64,000 nt of DNA from the NCBI RefSeq assembly GCF_002006995.1, contig NZ_MRUL01000019.1, positions 1 to 64,000 of the forward strand. Reading direction: 5' to 3'. Each line of letters starts with the position of its first letter. Positions within the stretch are counted from its first letter, which is position 1. A program made the translations under genes and the position numbers. This DNA is from Izhakiella australiensis. GTDB lineage: Bacteria; Pseudomonadota; Gammaproteobacteria; Enterobacterales; Enterobacteriaceae. This document shows positions 30,501 to 39,651 of the stretch, one piece after another. Below the pieces are notes generated by a model. It searched no databases and was not told where the DNA came from. It saw nothing but the letters and a program-made list of their open reading frames with translations.

Positions 30501-32455
30501 TCACGGCGCTCGCGAATCAGGCGCACGCTGAGTCCGTGCGCCGCCAGCTTGTCACCTTTACTGTTGGCATAAACGATATCGAAATCAGCGATGCTGTTTT
30601 CTTCCACAGAGGGTTCATCATGATAGCTATCACTGCGCCAGTCATAGACCGCCTTACTGGCAAACAACGGGCGAATGCCCGGCAGCACCGCAGCGGGCCA
30701 GATAGACTGCGTTGCGCGACGAACCACCGGCCGGCCTCCAGCCTCCAGCAGGCTGGCCTGCAAAATCAAATTAAGCGGCGAGTGAATGTCTGACCACTGG
30801 CTTTCTACCGCCAGCCGGGCTTTCCCCTGCGCATCGAGCTTTACATCCACGTCATCAAGCGTACGTTTCTGCCCTTCTTCGTTGATGTCGCCAAACTGAT
30901 AGCCCGGTAAGGCGGCAACCGCATCCCGCGCCGGGCGCAGATAGAGCTGGCCTTTCAGTGCATTGCCGGCAGCCGGAGCGCCATATAAATAGCGCCCTTC
31001 GATATTAAAGATGCCCTCGGCGTCCGGCTTACCCGGCTGTTGACTGGTTTGCAGGCTCAGCGCCATCCGCTCCGGGATAAAGTCTTCAACGTGGAAGCGC
31101 CAGCTGCGTAGCTGGTTATCGCCAGTATTCAGGCGCAGCGTCCAGTCACCGCTCATCGCGCCAGCAGGCAAGGCAAAGCGCTGCTGATAAAGGCCGTCCT
31201 GAGGTTGCCAGACAAAGGTGCGCGTTACTTCGCCATCGGGTTGCACCACCTCAGCTTTCAGCGGCTGGGTCGGCAGCGGTTTGCCGTCGGCATCACGCAG
31301 CAGCGCGTTTACAATCACCGTTTCTCCGGGCCGGTAAAGATCTCGCGGGCCAAACACAAACAGCTGCTTGTCGAATCCCTGCGGTCCGGCAACCGGAAAT
31401 TCGGCCAGATCCAGCGCCGGACGGTTAAGATCCAGCAGTGAGGTTTGTTCGCCACTGGTCGCCAGCAGTAGTTTCCCCGCCTTTGACGCCTTCAGGCTCA
31501 GATGGCCTTTATCATCGCTAACACCATTTTCCAGCACCCCACCCTTTTCATCCAGCAATTGTAAACGCACAGAGGAAAGCGGCTCACCGCTGGCGAGGCT
31601 TTGGGTAAAAATATCCAGTCGCTCAGGAAAACGGTGTAGTGACAGGCCGATATCACTTCGGGTAAACAGCGTGGCCGGTTGGGAATAGTTGTACGTTCCG
31701 GCCTGCTTCATCACCGCAAAATACACGCCAGGCTGTTTTAGCGCGTCTGTACCATCGAGCGGCAGCTGGAGCTTTTCACGGGTATTGCGCGCCGGGTTAA
31801 GATCAAACCGGCCGCTGTAGACCAGATCGGCTTTATTAAGCAGTTCGCGCGAATCCCAATAGGAAAGATTGTTGCCATAGTTCCACTGGGCAAGAAAGGC
31901 CGCCAGCGCCGGACCTCTGACGCGGAAAAAATCCACATCCACCCGCGCCACGTTCAGAGCCAGCACCGGCAGCCCCTGAGTAATTTGCGTGGGCAGCAAA
32001 GAACCGCGGCTGGCAAATCCAACCATCGGCTGAATCTCCCGGGTGGTCAATGACTGGTTAAAGCGTTCGCTCAGCACGGCACCATTTGCCGCTTTCAGAC
32101 CGCTATCTACGCTGACTGTCAGCTTTCTCGACGGCTCAGGATGACGGAAGCGCAGCGTTTTACCATTGTTTGCCAGCTCCCAGCTGCCATCTACCTTGCC
32201 GCTTTTGTCATCGATCAGATGCACAAACTGATTAACGTTCTGCTTTTCGTCCAGCGAGCTATTAAATGTCAACACCAGCGCTGCCGCGCCGTCTAACTGT
32301 AATTCGGAGAGATCGATAATACTTAGCGGCTTAAGCGTCGCAGCGGCAGCCTGAGATGCGGTGTCAGACGCAGCAACGGCAGGGAATATCGCCGGACCCG
32401 ATAGCATACAGCTCAGCAGTAATCCCCGTAGCATAAACCAATAATAGCGATGCAT
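27560..32455 (-). CDS. yfhM: Bacterial alpha-2-macroglobulin
   Basis: Large periplasmic protease trap. When cleaved in the bait region it changes shape and binds the attacking protease through a Cys-Gln thioester. The thioester motif CLEQ is present at residues 1166-1169 in YPYGCLEQTASG. The MG beta-sandwich domains (RPGETV and LNRPALDLAEF regions) and the alpha-helical TED domain (LAGMQRHNGSFGLWG) are recognisable. 1631 residues against about 1650 in E. coli. The N-terminus looks like a Sec signal peptide cleaved after PAVA. I see no convincing lipobox, whereas the E. coli protein is a lipoprotein. GGGAGA ribosome site. Paired with pbpC immediately downstream. Confidence 0.94.
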   Translation of the reverse strand: MHRYYWFMLRGLLLSCMLSGPAIFPAVAASDTASQAAAATLKPLSIIDLSELQLDGAAALVLTFNSSLDEKQNVNQFVHLIDDKSGKVDGSWELANNGKTLRFRHPEPSRKLTVSVDSGLKAANGAVLSERFNQSLTTREIQPMVGFASRGSLLPTQITQGLPVLALNVARVDVDFFRVRGPALAAFLAQWNYGNNLSYWDSRELLNKADLVYSGRFDLNPARNTREKLQLPLDGTDALKQPGVYFAVMKQAGTYNYSQPATLFTRSDIGLSLHRFPERLDIFTQSLASGEPLSSVRLQLLDEKGGVLENGVSDDKGHLSLKASKAGKLLLATSGEQTSLLDLNRPALDLAEFPVAGPQGFDKQLFVFGPRDLYRPGETVIVNALLRDADGKPLPTQPLKAEVVQPDGEVTRTFVWQPQDGLYQQRFALPAGAMSGDWTLRLNTGDNQLRSWRFHVEDFIPERMALSLQTSQQPGKPDAEGIFNIEGRYLYGAPAAGNALKGQLYLRPARDAVAALPGYQFGDINEEGQKRTLDDVDVKLDAQGKARLAVESQWSDIHSPLNLILQASLLEAGGRPVVRRATQSIWPAAVLPGIRPLFASKAVYDWRSDSYHDEPSVEENSIADFDIVYANSKGDKLAAHGLSVRLIRERRDYYWSFSDSEGWQSRFDQKDLIEDERSLDIAAGHSEKVSFPVEWGSYRLEVKAGEKIVSSLRFQAGYSWQDNTNGTGALRPDQVKLKLDKASYRPGDTAKVRVEAPAAGKGYLLLESSSGPLWWQPLTVPAGGTTLDIPVSADWQRHDLYLSAIVIREGERKSGETPKRAVGLLHLPMSSEARRLSLSLQAPEKVRPEQTVKVRVKVRREGGPLPQHIQVLLSAVDSGVRSITDYQTPDPWQAFFGRKRYNADQYDVYGQLIEGGGRLATLRFGGGGDQDPLARGGLKPVTHVNIVAQQLHPVTLDENGEGTINLPLPAFNGELRLMAQGWSDDAFGAAEDKMVVAAPLVTELATPRFLAGGDQSKLSFELTNLTELPQQLKVDFAASGMVALDGAASQNVTLEKGARATLKVAVKALKGFGDGKVSATVSGLNLPGESISGSHQTWQIGVRPPYPAQTLGFDAVIKGSQAWQIPAAAFQGLEKETLSGKLSLSNRPPLNIARYISALYAYPYGCLEQTASGLWPSLFTNHAQLKAMGIKSSSDEARREAIDTGIARLAGMQRHNGSFGLWGKQSEEEFWLTPYVTDFLLSASEAGYAIPDGVITQADRRLLRYLQDPGEIQRGWSNDEAALRFSVQAYAGLVLARQQQAPLGALRALYDKRSQAKSGLALAQLGVALKLMGDEQRALNALMQGVTLTRSDDLWLGDYGSQVRDKAMIIALLSAHSLLPEQQNQLLISLSQEVHSKRWFSTQEDNALFLAARTLQNHQGERWQARLAGSDTPLSSTQQLNKALDSKQLQQGVTMNSESQAPLYARLDVVGYPVSAPKPQSQVLKIKREYFTLKGETADLSKIKSGELLLVKLSVSASKRVSDALVVDLLPAGFELENQNLGESSASLELGADKLKESVMDMQQVEIKHLEFRDDRFVAALAVDTYRPATLLYLVRAVTSGDYHMPPPQVESMYVPAWRATGSTPAELHVR

Positions 32456-32916
32456 CGTTTCTCCCTGGCCAGCAAGCCACTAATGTCAAAATGTAAGAAT
32501 GTATAGCTATAGTTTATCTCACAACAATATTGTTTACATAGTGACGCTTTCGGTAAGTCAGGGTTATCTTATTAAACCGACGTTCAGAAGTTACCTACTG
32601 TGGGCAGCAAGTCAGATGTCATCACTGGTGCTTTACTTTGCTCCTTACATACGAAAGTAAGCATAATTATGCATAACCTAATGAGTAATATAGATATTTA
32701 AAGCTAAAAATCTTAAATTAGCTTTATACCATATTGGTATTATCTATAACTCAAAGAAATAAAAATAATATTTTTTAGAATTAGAAGGCATGATGATGCT
32801 TATGAAAAATTTCAGTAAAAATCGTTTTAAATCCGAGTTATATCAGCTATAAGATAGTGGCAAGTGAGCATTCATAAAAAATATTAACGATTGAAGTCAG
32901 AGACAGGGTATTTATA
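32456..32916 (+). other. AT-rich 461-bp intergenic region before the acyltransferase
   Basis: No gene of normal size. It is strongly AT-rich beside GC-rich yfhM. It holds three small perfect symmetries: palindrome GCATAATTATGC (32661-32672), ATACCA-TAT-TGGTAT (32726-32740), and AAGCTAA paired with TTAGCTT (32701-32724). A 20-codon reading frame with an AGAAGG site lies at 32790-32852. The yfhM promoter should be at the left end: minus-strand TTGTTG, 16 bp, TATACA is a candidate. Confidence 0.5.
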
Positions 32917-33942
32917 GTGATAAAATCGATTCATTACTTACGCGGCCTCGCCGTGCTTTTTATTGTTTACCAACACTGTTTGGTGAATATCGGGGGAAAC
33001 AATCTGTATGGTAGTTATTCATTTTTAACCGCTAATGCTATCACCGGGAACTTCACAACAATATTTATACTTATTGCCGGATATTTATTCCAGCACCTGG
33101 CTAGCAAGACCAGCGTGAAAGAATATTACTGTAGAAAAATAAAAAATATAATCCTGCCATACATATTCATTTCAATAGTTATCTTTCTCGTATTCCCTAC
33201 GTTACTTAATGTAAGAGAAAATAGCTTCATTAATATCCTCATGGAAGCATTACATTACATGATTAGCGGAGAACATTTACCAACATTATGGTTTATGCCG
33301 TTAATCTCAGTTATTTATTTTCTTTGTCCTTTTTTTCTGTGGCTATCAAAAAAAGATCTAAAAGCACCTGCATTCCTGAGCTGTATATGGATCGTAATCT
33401 ACGCAAGACCTGGACTATTTGAACTATCGTCCAATTTACTGCATTTCATTCCCGTGTATATTATTGGAATGGCAATCAGACAGTACCACAAAGAGGTACT
33501 AAAAATCATCGGCGACAATCTGTTATTATTCTTATTTTTTGAAGGTGCTACGTTAATTATTTCCTCATACATTAACGTAACAACAATTTCCAGCCATTAC
33601 TCAGGTGCTTTTGTTTTTTCCATCCAGAAAGTCATTCTTTTTCTAATTTTATTTTATCTTTTTGAAACGATAAAATTGCCGACACTGCTGGCAAGCACTT
33701 TGAGTAAATTAGCGGACATCAGCTACCCGATGTATTTCATCCATTACATCTTATTAGAAAAATTCACCGAAACTGCAATGACTGATGGTTTTGCTCACTT
33801 TCTGATACTGGTTAAAAATGGCCCGATAGCAATTTTTTATTCATTAATCCTCTTCGCGTTAATACTTATTTGCTGCGTAATACCAATTAACATTATAAAA
33901 CTAATCACAAAAAACAACTCTCGTTATATCATTGGCGCTTAA
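32917..33942 (+). CDS. Acyltransferase-3 family membrane protein
   Basis: Predicted integral-membrane O-acyltransferase of the AT3 family, which move acyl groups such as acetyl onto sugars of O-antigen, exopolysaccharide, glucans or other envelope glycans. The N-terminal family signature is clear (IHYLRGLAVLFIVYQH, with the conserved Arg and His), as are about ten hydrophobic segments and the late ISYPMYFIHY block. 341 residues, typical for the family without an extra SGNH domain. The GTG start follows a weak ACAGGG site. Base composition is strikingly AT-rich with many ATA, AGA and TTA codons, unlike both neighbours, which suggests horizontal acquisition. It sits alone between yfhM and sseA. 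The acceptor sugar cannot be predicted. Confidence 0.85.
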   Translation: MIKSIHYLRGLAVLFIVYQHCLVNIGGNNLYGSYSFLTANAITGNFTTIFILIAGYLFQHLASKTSVKEYYCRKIKNIILPYIFISIVIFLVFPTLLNVRENSFINILMEALHYMISGEHLPTLWFMPLISVIYFLCPFFLWLSKKDLKAPAFLSCIWIVIYARPGLFELSSNLLHFIPVYIIGMAIRQYHKEVLKIIGDNLLLFLFFEGATLIISSYINVTTISSHYSGAFVFSIQKVILFLILFYLFETIKLPTLLASTLSKLADISYPMYFIHYILLEKFTETAMTDGFAHFLILVKNGPIAIFYSLILFALILICCVIPINIIKLITKNNSRYIIGA

Positions 33943-33965
33943 TTCAGGCTAAAACAATCTTTTAT

Positions 33966-33999
33966 ATATAACTCTCTTCACAGAGAGTTATATTATTTC
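33966..33999 (+). terminator. Terminator of the acyltransferase gene
   Basis: ATATAACTCTCT and AGAGAGTTATAT form a perfect 12-bp stem with loop TCAC, followed by TATTTCT. It lies 24 bp after the stop codon and marks the right edge of the AT-rich insert's transcript. Confidence 0.7.
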
Positions 34000-34182
34000 T
34001 GAGCTAAAAACCATTAAGTCAAACATCAGGCCGAACATTGATGTTCCTTACCTTGCTCAAAGAGCAGCTCTGCCCACTCAGTTATCGGGACAGCGCCGCA
34101 TTTCATGATTTTGCAAAATAGTATATGGTTTTTTCTCATCATCATAAAAGTTAACTGATGGCATTGAAGAGGAATCATTCCG

Positions 34183-35079
34183 ATGTCGGAGCGCAACCAG
34201 TTCGAACAAACATTATCATCAACAGACCCTCTTTTTGTATCCATTGACTGGCTACAGGAGCATTATCATCAGCCCGCGCTGCAGGTGATTGATGCGCGCA
34301 TGCTACCGGTCGGACAAGAGAACGTTCGCGATGTAGAAGAGGAGTATCGAGCAGGCCATCTGCCGCAGGCGGTCTTTTTTAATATTGAATCGCTGTCGGA
34401 CCACAGCTCACCTTATCCGCATATGATGCTGCGACCAGAAGCTTTTGCCGTCGCTATGCGCGAGCTCGGCGTACATGGCGACAAGCATCTGATCATCTAC
34501 GATGAAGGTAATTTATTCTCCGCGCCGCGCGCCTGGTGGATGCTGCGTTATTTCGGTGCTGAGAAGGTTTCTATTCTGGCCGGCGGTCTGGCGGCGTGGA
34601 AAGCGGCGGGGTTAACCATCGATCAAGGTACCTTTGCGCCTGAACAAAGTGATTTTGAGGCCAACGTCAGCGATAAAGCGGCCATCAAAAGCCTGAATGA
34701 CGTGCTGTTGATAAGCCATGAAGGCGGCGCGCAAATTACCGATGCCCGCAGCGCTGAACGCTATCGCGGTGAAGTGGATGAGCCGCGGGCAGGCCTCTAT
34801 CGCGGGCATATTCCCGGTGCGCTGAACGTTCCCTGGAACGAACTGGTGGAAGATGGCAGGCTGAAGGCGGATGCGGCGCTTAGTCGCATTTTCCGGGAAC
34901 ATGGCGTGAACCTCGATCGACCGGTTATCAGCAGCTGCGGTTCAGGCGTAACAGCAGCGGTGGTTTTACTGGCATTGACTCAGCTCGGAGTAGAAAACCT
35001 GAGTTTGTATGATGGTTCATGGGGTGAATGGGGCACCCGTAGCGACCTGCCAGGCGTTGACGTCCAACACCAATCCTGA
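34183..35079 (+). CDS. sseA: 3-mercaptopyruvate sulfurtransferase
   Basis: Two-rhodanese-domain enzyme that moves sulfur from 3-mercaptopyruvate to a thiol or cyanide acceptor. The active-site loop CGSGVTA begins at the nucleophile C252 in the second domain, and this loop sequence marks mercaptopyruvate rather than thiosulfate enzymes. The first domain (DARMLPVGQENVRDVEEEY, EGNLFSAPRAWWMLR) lacks a catalytic cysteine, as usual. 298 residues; about 17 longer than E. coli at the N-terminus, where the start is less certain. A GAGGAA ribosome site lies about 11 bp upstream. Convergent with sseB. Confidence 0.94.
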   Translation: MSERNQFEQTLSSTDPLFVSIDWLQEHYHQPALQVIDARMLPVGQENVRDVEEEYRAGHLPQAVFFNIESLSDHSSPYPHMMLRPEAFAVAMRELGVHGDKHLIIYDEGNLFSAPRAWWMLRYFGAEKVSILAGGLAAWKAAGLTIDQGTFAPEQSDFEANVSDKAAIKSLNDVLLISHEGGAQITDARSAERYRGEVDEPRAGLYRGHIPGALNVPWNELVEDGRLKADAALSRIFREHGVNLDRPVISSCGSGVTAAVVLLALTQLGVENLSLYDGSWGEWGTRSDLPGVDVQHQS

Positions 35080-35112
35080 TGCTGTGACCAAAGAATCGCG
35101 CGCCTAAAGGCT

Positions 35113-35131
35113 GGCTGGCGCTGCGCCAGCC
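35113..35131. repeat. GC-rich hairpin between sseA and sseB
   Basis: GGCTGGCGC-T-GCGCCAGCC is a perfect 9-bp palindrome in the 131-bp convergent gap. A second imperfect GC symmetry (GCCGG...CCGGC) follows at about 35147-35168. The pair resembles a REP-type intergenic repeat; no T runs are present for a normal terminator. Confidence 0.45.
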
Positions 35132-35210
35132 GGGCAATCTGCACATGCCGGTCAGCGCGCTGTCCGGCTTGCACCGTGGTCTTAACCACGCAGGAGCGCA
35201 TTAATCAGGC

Positions 35211-35981
35211 TTAAACCATCTTCACCTTGATATCTCGCAGAAAGCTGCCCCAGCGGCGTTCATAAAACGGCGTGATGTGGGCGGTAAAGAAATGGCTGAT
35301 GCCATTCTCGCCCTCCTTCACTTCACACAGGTCGATCAGTTCGTCATCGTTAAGGGTATCCGAGGCGACCTGACCGGCGGCATTAATCACCGCTTCAATC
35401 CCGTGGTCGGCTTCAATACCAATCAGTAAATTTGCCGGTCCCTCGCGACTTTCTTTAATCGAGGCGACGAAAGCGCGGCGAACCTGCTTATATTTAGCAA
35501 ACAGCTGCGTCAGCGAATCCACCATCTGCGCCGGCGGTTCGGCCACTTCAGACAGCAGCAGGCTGTTGTTACCTTCCAGCACGCTAAGCTGCGTCAGCGC
35601 GCTGCCCTCCTCGCCCAGCAGATTGGCGATTTCACGGGCGGAAAACTCTTTGCCGGCGGGCAGCTCCGGGTTGAGAAACAGCGTTTCGCCCTGAGTTAAT
35701 TCAAACAGCGTACGCACCGGCATAATCAGATAAGGCTGTTCTTCACTGACCGCCTGCGCCATTGCGGCTTCTGAGGTAAAAAACGGAATGACGCTTTCAC
35801 CACTTTCTTTTTTCCAGTGCTGCAGATCGACCGCCGAATCGGCGTCGATAAACGCCTGCTGGCTTTCACCTGGCACCAGTACGCTTGATTCCATCAGCAG
35901 CTGGAAAAATTCGGGACGGTGCGCGGGCTCAGTCGCAGCCAGCTTAAGCACTTCCTCCAGACGATCGTTTGTCAATGTCAT
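35211..35981 (-). CDS. sseB: SseB family protein
   Basis: Cytoplasmic protein of the SseB family, 256 residues (E. coli 258). Conserved blocks are the N-terminal EVLKLAATEPAHRPEFFQLLMES, VIPFFTS, MPVRTLFELTQGETLFLNPELPAGKEF, and the C-terminal SseB domain ending in FYERRWGSFLRDIK. E. coli SseB has been called an enhancer of serine sensitivity; its biochemical role is not known. It has no signal or membrane segment. It lies 49 bp after pepB, with which it probably shares a transcript. Confidence 0.92.
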   Translation of the reverse strand: MTLTNDRLEEVLKLAATEPAHRPEFFQLLMESSVLVPGESQQAFIDADSAVDLQHWKKESGESVIPFFTSEAAMAQAVSEEQPYLIMPVRTLFELTQGETLFLNPELPAGKEFSAREIANLLGEEGSALTQLSVLEGNNSLLLSEVAEPPAQMVDSLTQLFAKYKQVRRAFVASIKESREGPANLLIGIEADHGIEAVINAAGQVASDTLNDDELIDLCEVKEGENGISHFFTAHITPFYERRWGSFLRDIKVKMV

Positions 35982-36030
35982 GGGTTATCACTCAGCAAAG
36001 GCGCAGCGCTTAGCGCCGCGCCGGAATAAG

Positions 36031-37317
36031 CTATTTCAGCAGCAGATTAGCCAGGGTGCGTACGCCGAGACCGGTTGCTCCTGCGGACCACTGATCCACC
36101 GCCGATTTACGGTAGGTCGCAGAGCAGTCAATATGCAGCCAGCCTTTTTGGTAGCGGGTAACGAAGTGAGACAGAAACGCGGCCGCGGTGCTGGCACCCG
36201 CCGTGTGTGCGCCGCTGGCAATATTATTCAGGTCAGCAAAGCTTGAAGGCGTATGGCTACGATGGAACTCAGCCAGCGGCAAACGCCAGAAAAGTTCATT
36301 CTCGCTGGCGGCCGATTCCAGCAGGCGCCCGACTAATTCGTCATCGAAGCTGAACAGCGCATGATAGTCATTGCCAAGCGCGGTTTTGGCCGCACCGGTC
36401 AGCGTTGCGGCGTCAACCAGCAGCGTCGGCTGCTGCTCGCTGGCGTCGATCAGGCCATCGGCCAGCACCAGGCGCCCTTCCGCGTCGGTATTCATCACCT
36501 CAACGGTTTTACCATTACGATAGCGAATAATATCGCCGAGACGGAAAGCGTTACCGCTGACCATATTATCAGCGCAGCAGAGATACAGCTTGACGCGTTT
36601 TTGCAGACCGCGGCTGATCGCCAGCGCCAACGCGCCACTCAGGGTTGCCGCGCCGCCCATATCCGATTTCATAGAATCCATTGAGCTGCTGGGTTTCAGG
36701 CTATAGCCGCCGGTATCAAAGGTGATGCCTTTACCGACCAGGCAGGCATACACCGGCGCGTTTTCATCACCGCTGGGGTTGTAATCCAACGCCAGCAGCG
36801 CGGGCACGCGGGTTGAGGCGCGACCAACGGTGTGAATCCCCATGTAGCCTTGTTCGCGCAGATCCTCGCCCTTGGTAATGCGATAGCTTATCGCGTCGCC
36901 GCCCAGTTCGCTGAGCAGATCGACGGCGCGGCTGGCCAACTGCTCAGGGGCAAGATCTTCTGCGGGCGCGTTGATGATGTCGCGTACCCAGTCGATAATC
37001 TGCAGGCGGTTATCCAGCTCGCGGCGCTGCTGCTCAACCAGCGTCGGCCATGCAACGTGGCGTGCGCCTTTCGGACCGCGATAGCCCTGCCAGAAGGCCC
37101 AGCAGCGTTCGAGGTCCCAGCCTTCGCCGCTTAACGTCACCCGCTTGAGTCCCTGACCATCAATTTTGCGCGCCGCGCGCTGGATAACCGCCAGCGCTTC
37201 TCCGGCAGCAAGATGAATAGTCACGCCTTGGTCGCCAATGCTCAGCACGGCCTTTTCACCCCAGCGCTCATCAGCCGCCAGGTCAGAGAGTTGAACGTTC
37301 ATCGTTTGACTGGTCAT
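36031..37317 (-). CDS. pepB: Peptidase B (leucyl aminopeptidase family M17)
   Basis: Cytosolic manganese-dependent hexameric aminopeptidase for small peptides, with broad N-terminal specificity. The M17 signature [14 protein letters not shown] is intact near residue 270. Other metal-site blocks are [15 protein letters not shown] and [11 protein letters not shown]. The ATG chosen gives 428 residues (E. coli 427) behind an AAGGA ribosome site; an ATG 30 codons upstream overlaps the region after the fdx terminator and is not supported by homologues. It lies at the 3' side of the isc cluster, as in E. coli. Confidence 0.95.
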   Translation of the reverse strand: MTSQTMNVQLSDLAADERWGEKAVLSIGDQGVTIHLAAGEALAVIQRAARKIDGQGLKRVTLSGEGWDLERCWAFWQGYRGPKGARHVAWPTLVEQQRRELDNRLQIIDWVRDIINAPAEDLAPEQLASRAVDLLSELGGDAISYRITKGEDLREQGYMGIHTVGRASTRVPALLALDYNPSGDENAPVYACLVGKGITFDTGGYSLKPSSSMDSMKSDMGGAATLSGALALAISRGLQKRVKLYLCCADNMVSGNAFRLGDIIRYRNGKTVEVMNTDAEGRLVLADGLIDASEQQPTLLVDAATLTGAAKTALGNDYHALFSFDDELVGRLLESAASENELFWRLPLAEFHRSHTPSSFADLNNIASGAHTAGASTAAAFLSHFVTRYQKGWLHIDCSATYRKSAVDQWSAGATGLGVRTLANLLLK

Positions 37318-37405
37318 CACCGTATCCTTATTTGTTATGCGCAGTGCGTCGATGAGATTAACCGGGTTAAAGCTCCGGTAAGCCATCGACGCCTGACGTC
37401 TGTGC

Positions 37406-37432
37406 ATAAAAAAGGGCCGATTTATCCGGCCC
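37406..37432 (-). terminator. Terminator at the end of the isc operon
   Basis: On the minus strand GGGCCG-(GATAAAT)-CGGCCC is followed by six T. It lies 20 bp after the fdx stop, so the operon ends at fdx. Confidence 0.75.
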
Positions 37433-37449
37433 GTGATAAATTTTTGCGT

Positions 37450-37785
37450 TTAGTGTTCACGCGCGTGATTGATGGTATAGCGAGGAATCTCGACCACCAA
37501 ATCCTCATCAGTTACCCGAGCCTGACAGCCAAGACGGCTTTCCGGCTCCAGACCCCATGCTTTATCCAGCATATCATCTTCATCTTCGCTACTTTCCGCC
37601 AGCGAGTCAAAACCCTCGCGCACCACACAGTGACAGGTGGTACAGGCACAGGACTTTTCACAGGCATGTTCTAATTCAATGCCGTTACGCAGCGCAACGT
37701 CGAGGATCGTTTCGCCACTGCCGGCGTCAAACACGCCGCCTTCCGGCAGCAGCTCCTGATGGGGTAAAAAAACAATCTTGGGCAT
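37450..37785 (-). CDS. fdx: 2Fe-2S ferredoxin, isc-type
   Basis: Electron donor for Fe-S cluster assembly on IscU. The 111-residue protein holds the adrenodoxin-type 2Fe-2S motif [14 protein letters not shown] (C42, C48, C51 region) with the fourth ligand in RLGCQARV. Length and sequence match E. coli Fdx. It starts 3 bp after the hscA stop. In E. coli iscX follows; here a terminator follows instead and no iscX gene is present. Confidence 0.97.
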   Translation of the reverse strand: MPKIVFLPHQELLPEGGVFDAGSGETILDVALRNGIELEHACEKSCACTTCHCVVREGFDSLAESSEDEDDMLDKAWGLEPESRLGCQARVTDEDLVVEIPRYTINHAREH

Positions 37786-37788
37786 GAC

Positions 37789-39639
37789 TTAGACCTCATC
37801 CACGGATTGCCCGGCCAGCGCGCGACGAATTGAATCGTCCATGCGACGCGCGGCAAAATCCTGGGTTACTTTATCGAGTTGTTGTATGGCCGCATCAATA
37901 TCCGCGGCAGAAGAACCATCGAGCTTTACGCGTAAATCCTGCTGTGCCTGGCGGATTAAATCCCGCTCAGCCGGGGTTAACAATCCTTCATCCTCAGCAA
38001 GCGCGCCATCAAGGCTCTCCAGAATGCGCAGGCCATCTACCTTTTGTTCGGCCAGCTTGCGCGCCTGCATATCATCACGCGCGTGGGTCATTGATTCGCT
38101 AATCATGCCGGCGATTTCACCGTCCGTCAGACCGTAAGAGGGTTTGACCTGCACAGCGGCGGCAACGCCGGTAGTTTTTTCCGTCGCGGTGACGCTCAGT
38201 AAGCCATCGGCATCAACCTGGAAGATAACGCGAATATGGGCGCCGCCAGCCGGCATCGCCGGAATACCGCGCAGCGTGAAGCGAGCCAGTGAGCGACAGT
38301 CGGCGACCATTTCACGTTCGCCCTGCACCACATGGATGCTCATCGCCGTCTGCCCATCTTTGAAGGTAGTAAATTCCTGCGCCCGGGCGGTAGGGATGGT
38401 GGTATTGCGTTGCACCACTTTTTCCACCAGCCCGCCCATGGTTTCAAGGCCCAGCGAAAGCGGAATAACGTCCAGCAGCAGCATTTCGCTGTCAGGCTTA
38501 TTCCCCACCAGGATGTCGGCCTGGATAGCCGCGCCGATAGCGACCACGCGATCGGGATCGATGGCAGTTAAAGGCGTGCGGCCAAAAAAAGCAGCGACTT
38601 TGTCACGCACCTGCGGCACGCGCGTTGAACCACCCACCATCACCACTTCCTGCACTTCATCCGCGCTAACGTCGGCATCTTTCAGCGCCCGACGACAAGC
38701 GAGCAGCGTACGCTTAATCAGCCCGTCGATCAGCGCATTAAATTCGCTGCGGGTTATCTCCCCTTGCCATCCGCCAACCTCAACCAGCGTATGGTCGGCG
38801 TCACTCAAGGCAATTTTAGCCGCCGTTGCCGCATCGAGCAGCTGGCGCTGCAAACGGTGATCCTGACGATCGTGCAGGCCGGCTTTCTCCCGCAGGTGAT
38901 CCGCCAGCAGCTGGTCAAAGTCATCGCCGCCCAGCGCCGAATCTCCGCCGGTTGCCAACACTTCGAATACGCCACGGCTCAGGCGTAATACGGAAATATC
39001 AAAGGTGCCGCCGCCCAAATCGTAAACCGCGATCACCCCTTCTTTGCCGGAGTCCAGGCCATAGGCGATAGCGGCAGCGGTGGGTTCATTGAGCAGACGC
39101 AGCACCTCAAGCCCGGCGAGCTGCGCCGCATCTTTGGTTCCCTGCCGCTGAGCATCATCAAAGTAGGCTGGCACGGTAATGACCACGCCATCCAGCTCAC
39201 CGCCCAGCGAACTGCGCGCACGTTCAGCCAGCGCATTCAGTATTGCGGCGGAAACGCTGACCGGATTGACGCTGCCCGCGGCGGTAATCAGCATCGGCAG
39301 CCCATTTTCACTGGGCTGCAGCTGATAAGGCAGGTGCGGATAGCGCTGCTGAATATCACTCAGGGTGCGGCCCAGCAAACGCTTAACCGAGCTGATGGTA
39401 TTGACCGGATCCAGCGCCGCCTGATTACGTGCTTCCCAGCCAACGCGGCGGTTATCATGCTGATAATGAACAACTGAAGGCAGCAAATGCCGTCCTTCAG
39501 CGTCAGGCAGCGTTTCTGCCTGGCCGCTACGGAGCGTCGCTACCAGCGAATTGGTCGTGCCTAAATCAATGCCAACCGCCAGACGACGTTGATGTGGTTC
39601 TGCCGTCAGTCCCGGTTCGCTAATCTGTAATAACGCCAT
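37789..39639 (-). CDS. hscA: Fe-S assembly chaperone HscA
   Basis: Hsp70-type ATPase that, with HscB, drives release of clusters from IscU to acceptor proteins. ATPase motifs [31 protein letters not shown] and [14 protein letters not shown] are intact, followed by the peptide-binding beta domain and the helical lid. 616 residues, identical in length to E. coli HscA. It lies 12 bp after hscB and 3 bp before fdx, consistent with one operon. Confidence 0.98.
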   Translation of the reverse strand: MALLQISEPGLTAEPHQRRLAVGIDLGTTNSLVATLRSGQAETLPDAEGRHLLPSVVHYQHDNRRVGWEARNQAALDPVNTISSVKRLLGRTLSDIQQRYPHLPYQLQPSENGLPMLITAAGSVNPVSVSAAILNALAERARSSLGGELDGVVITVPAYFDDAQRQGTKDAAQLAGLEVLRLLNEPTAAAIAYGLDSGKEGVIAVYDLGGGTFDISVLRLSRGVFEVLATGGDSALGGDDFDQLLADHLREKAGLHDRQDHRLQRQLLDAATAAKIALSDADHTLVEVGGWQGEITRSEFNALIDGLIKRTLLACRRALKDADVSADEVQEVVMVGGSTRVPQVRDKVAAFFGRTPLTAIDPDRVVAIGAAIQADILVGNKPDSEMLLLDVIPLSLGLETMGGLVEKVVQRNTTIPTARAQEFTTFKDGQTAMSIHVVQGEREMVADCRSLARFTLRGIPAMPAGGAHIRVIFQVDADGLLSVTATEKTTGVAAAVQVKPSYGLTDGEIAGMISESMTHARDDMQARKLAEQKVDGLRILESLDGALAEDEGLLTPAERDLIRQAQQDLRVKLDGSSAADIDAAIQQLDKVTQDFAARRMDDSIRRALAGQSVDEV

Positions 39640-39651
39640 TTATGCTTCCCG

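Noticed and set aside
35080..35210. Possible RyfA small RNA near sseA/sseB as in E. coli
   Set aside because: The gap is only 131 bp, too short for RyfA, and holds just GC hairpins.
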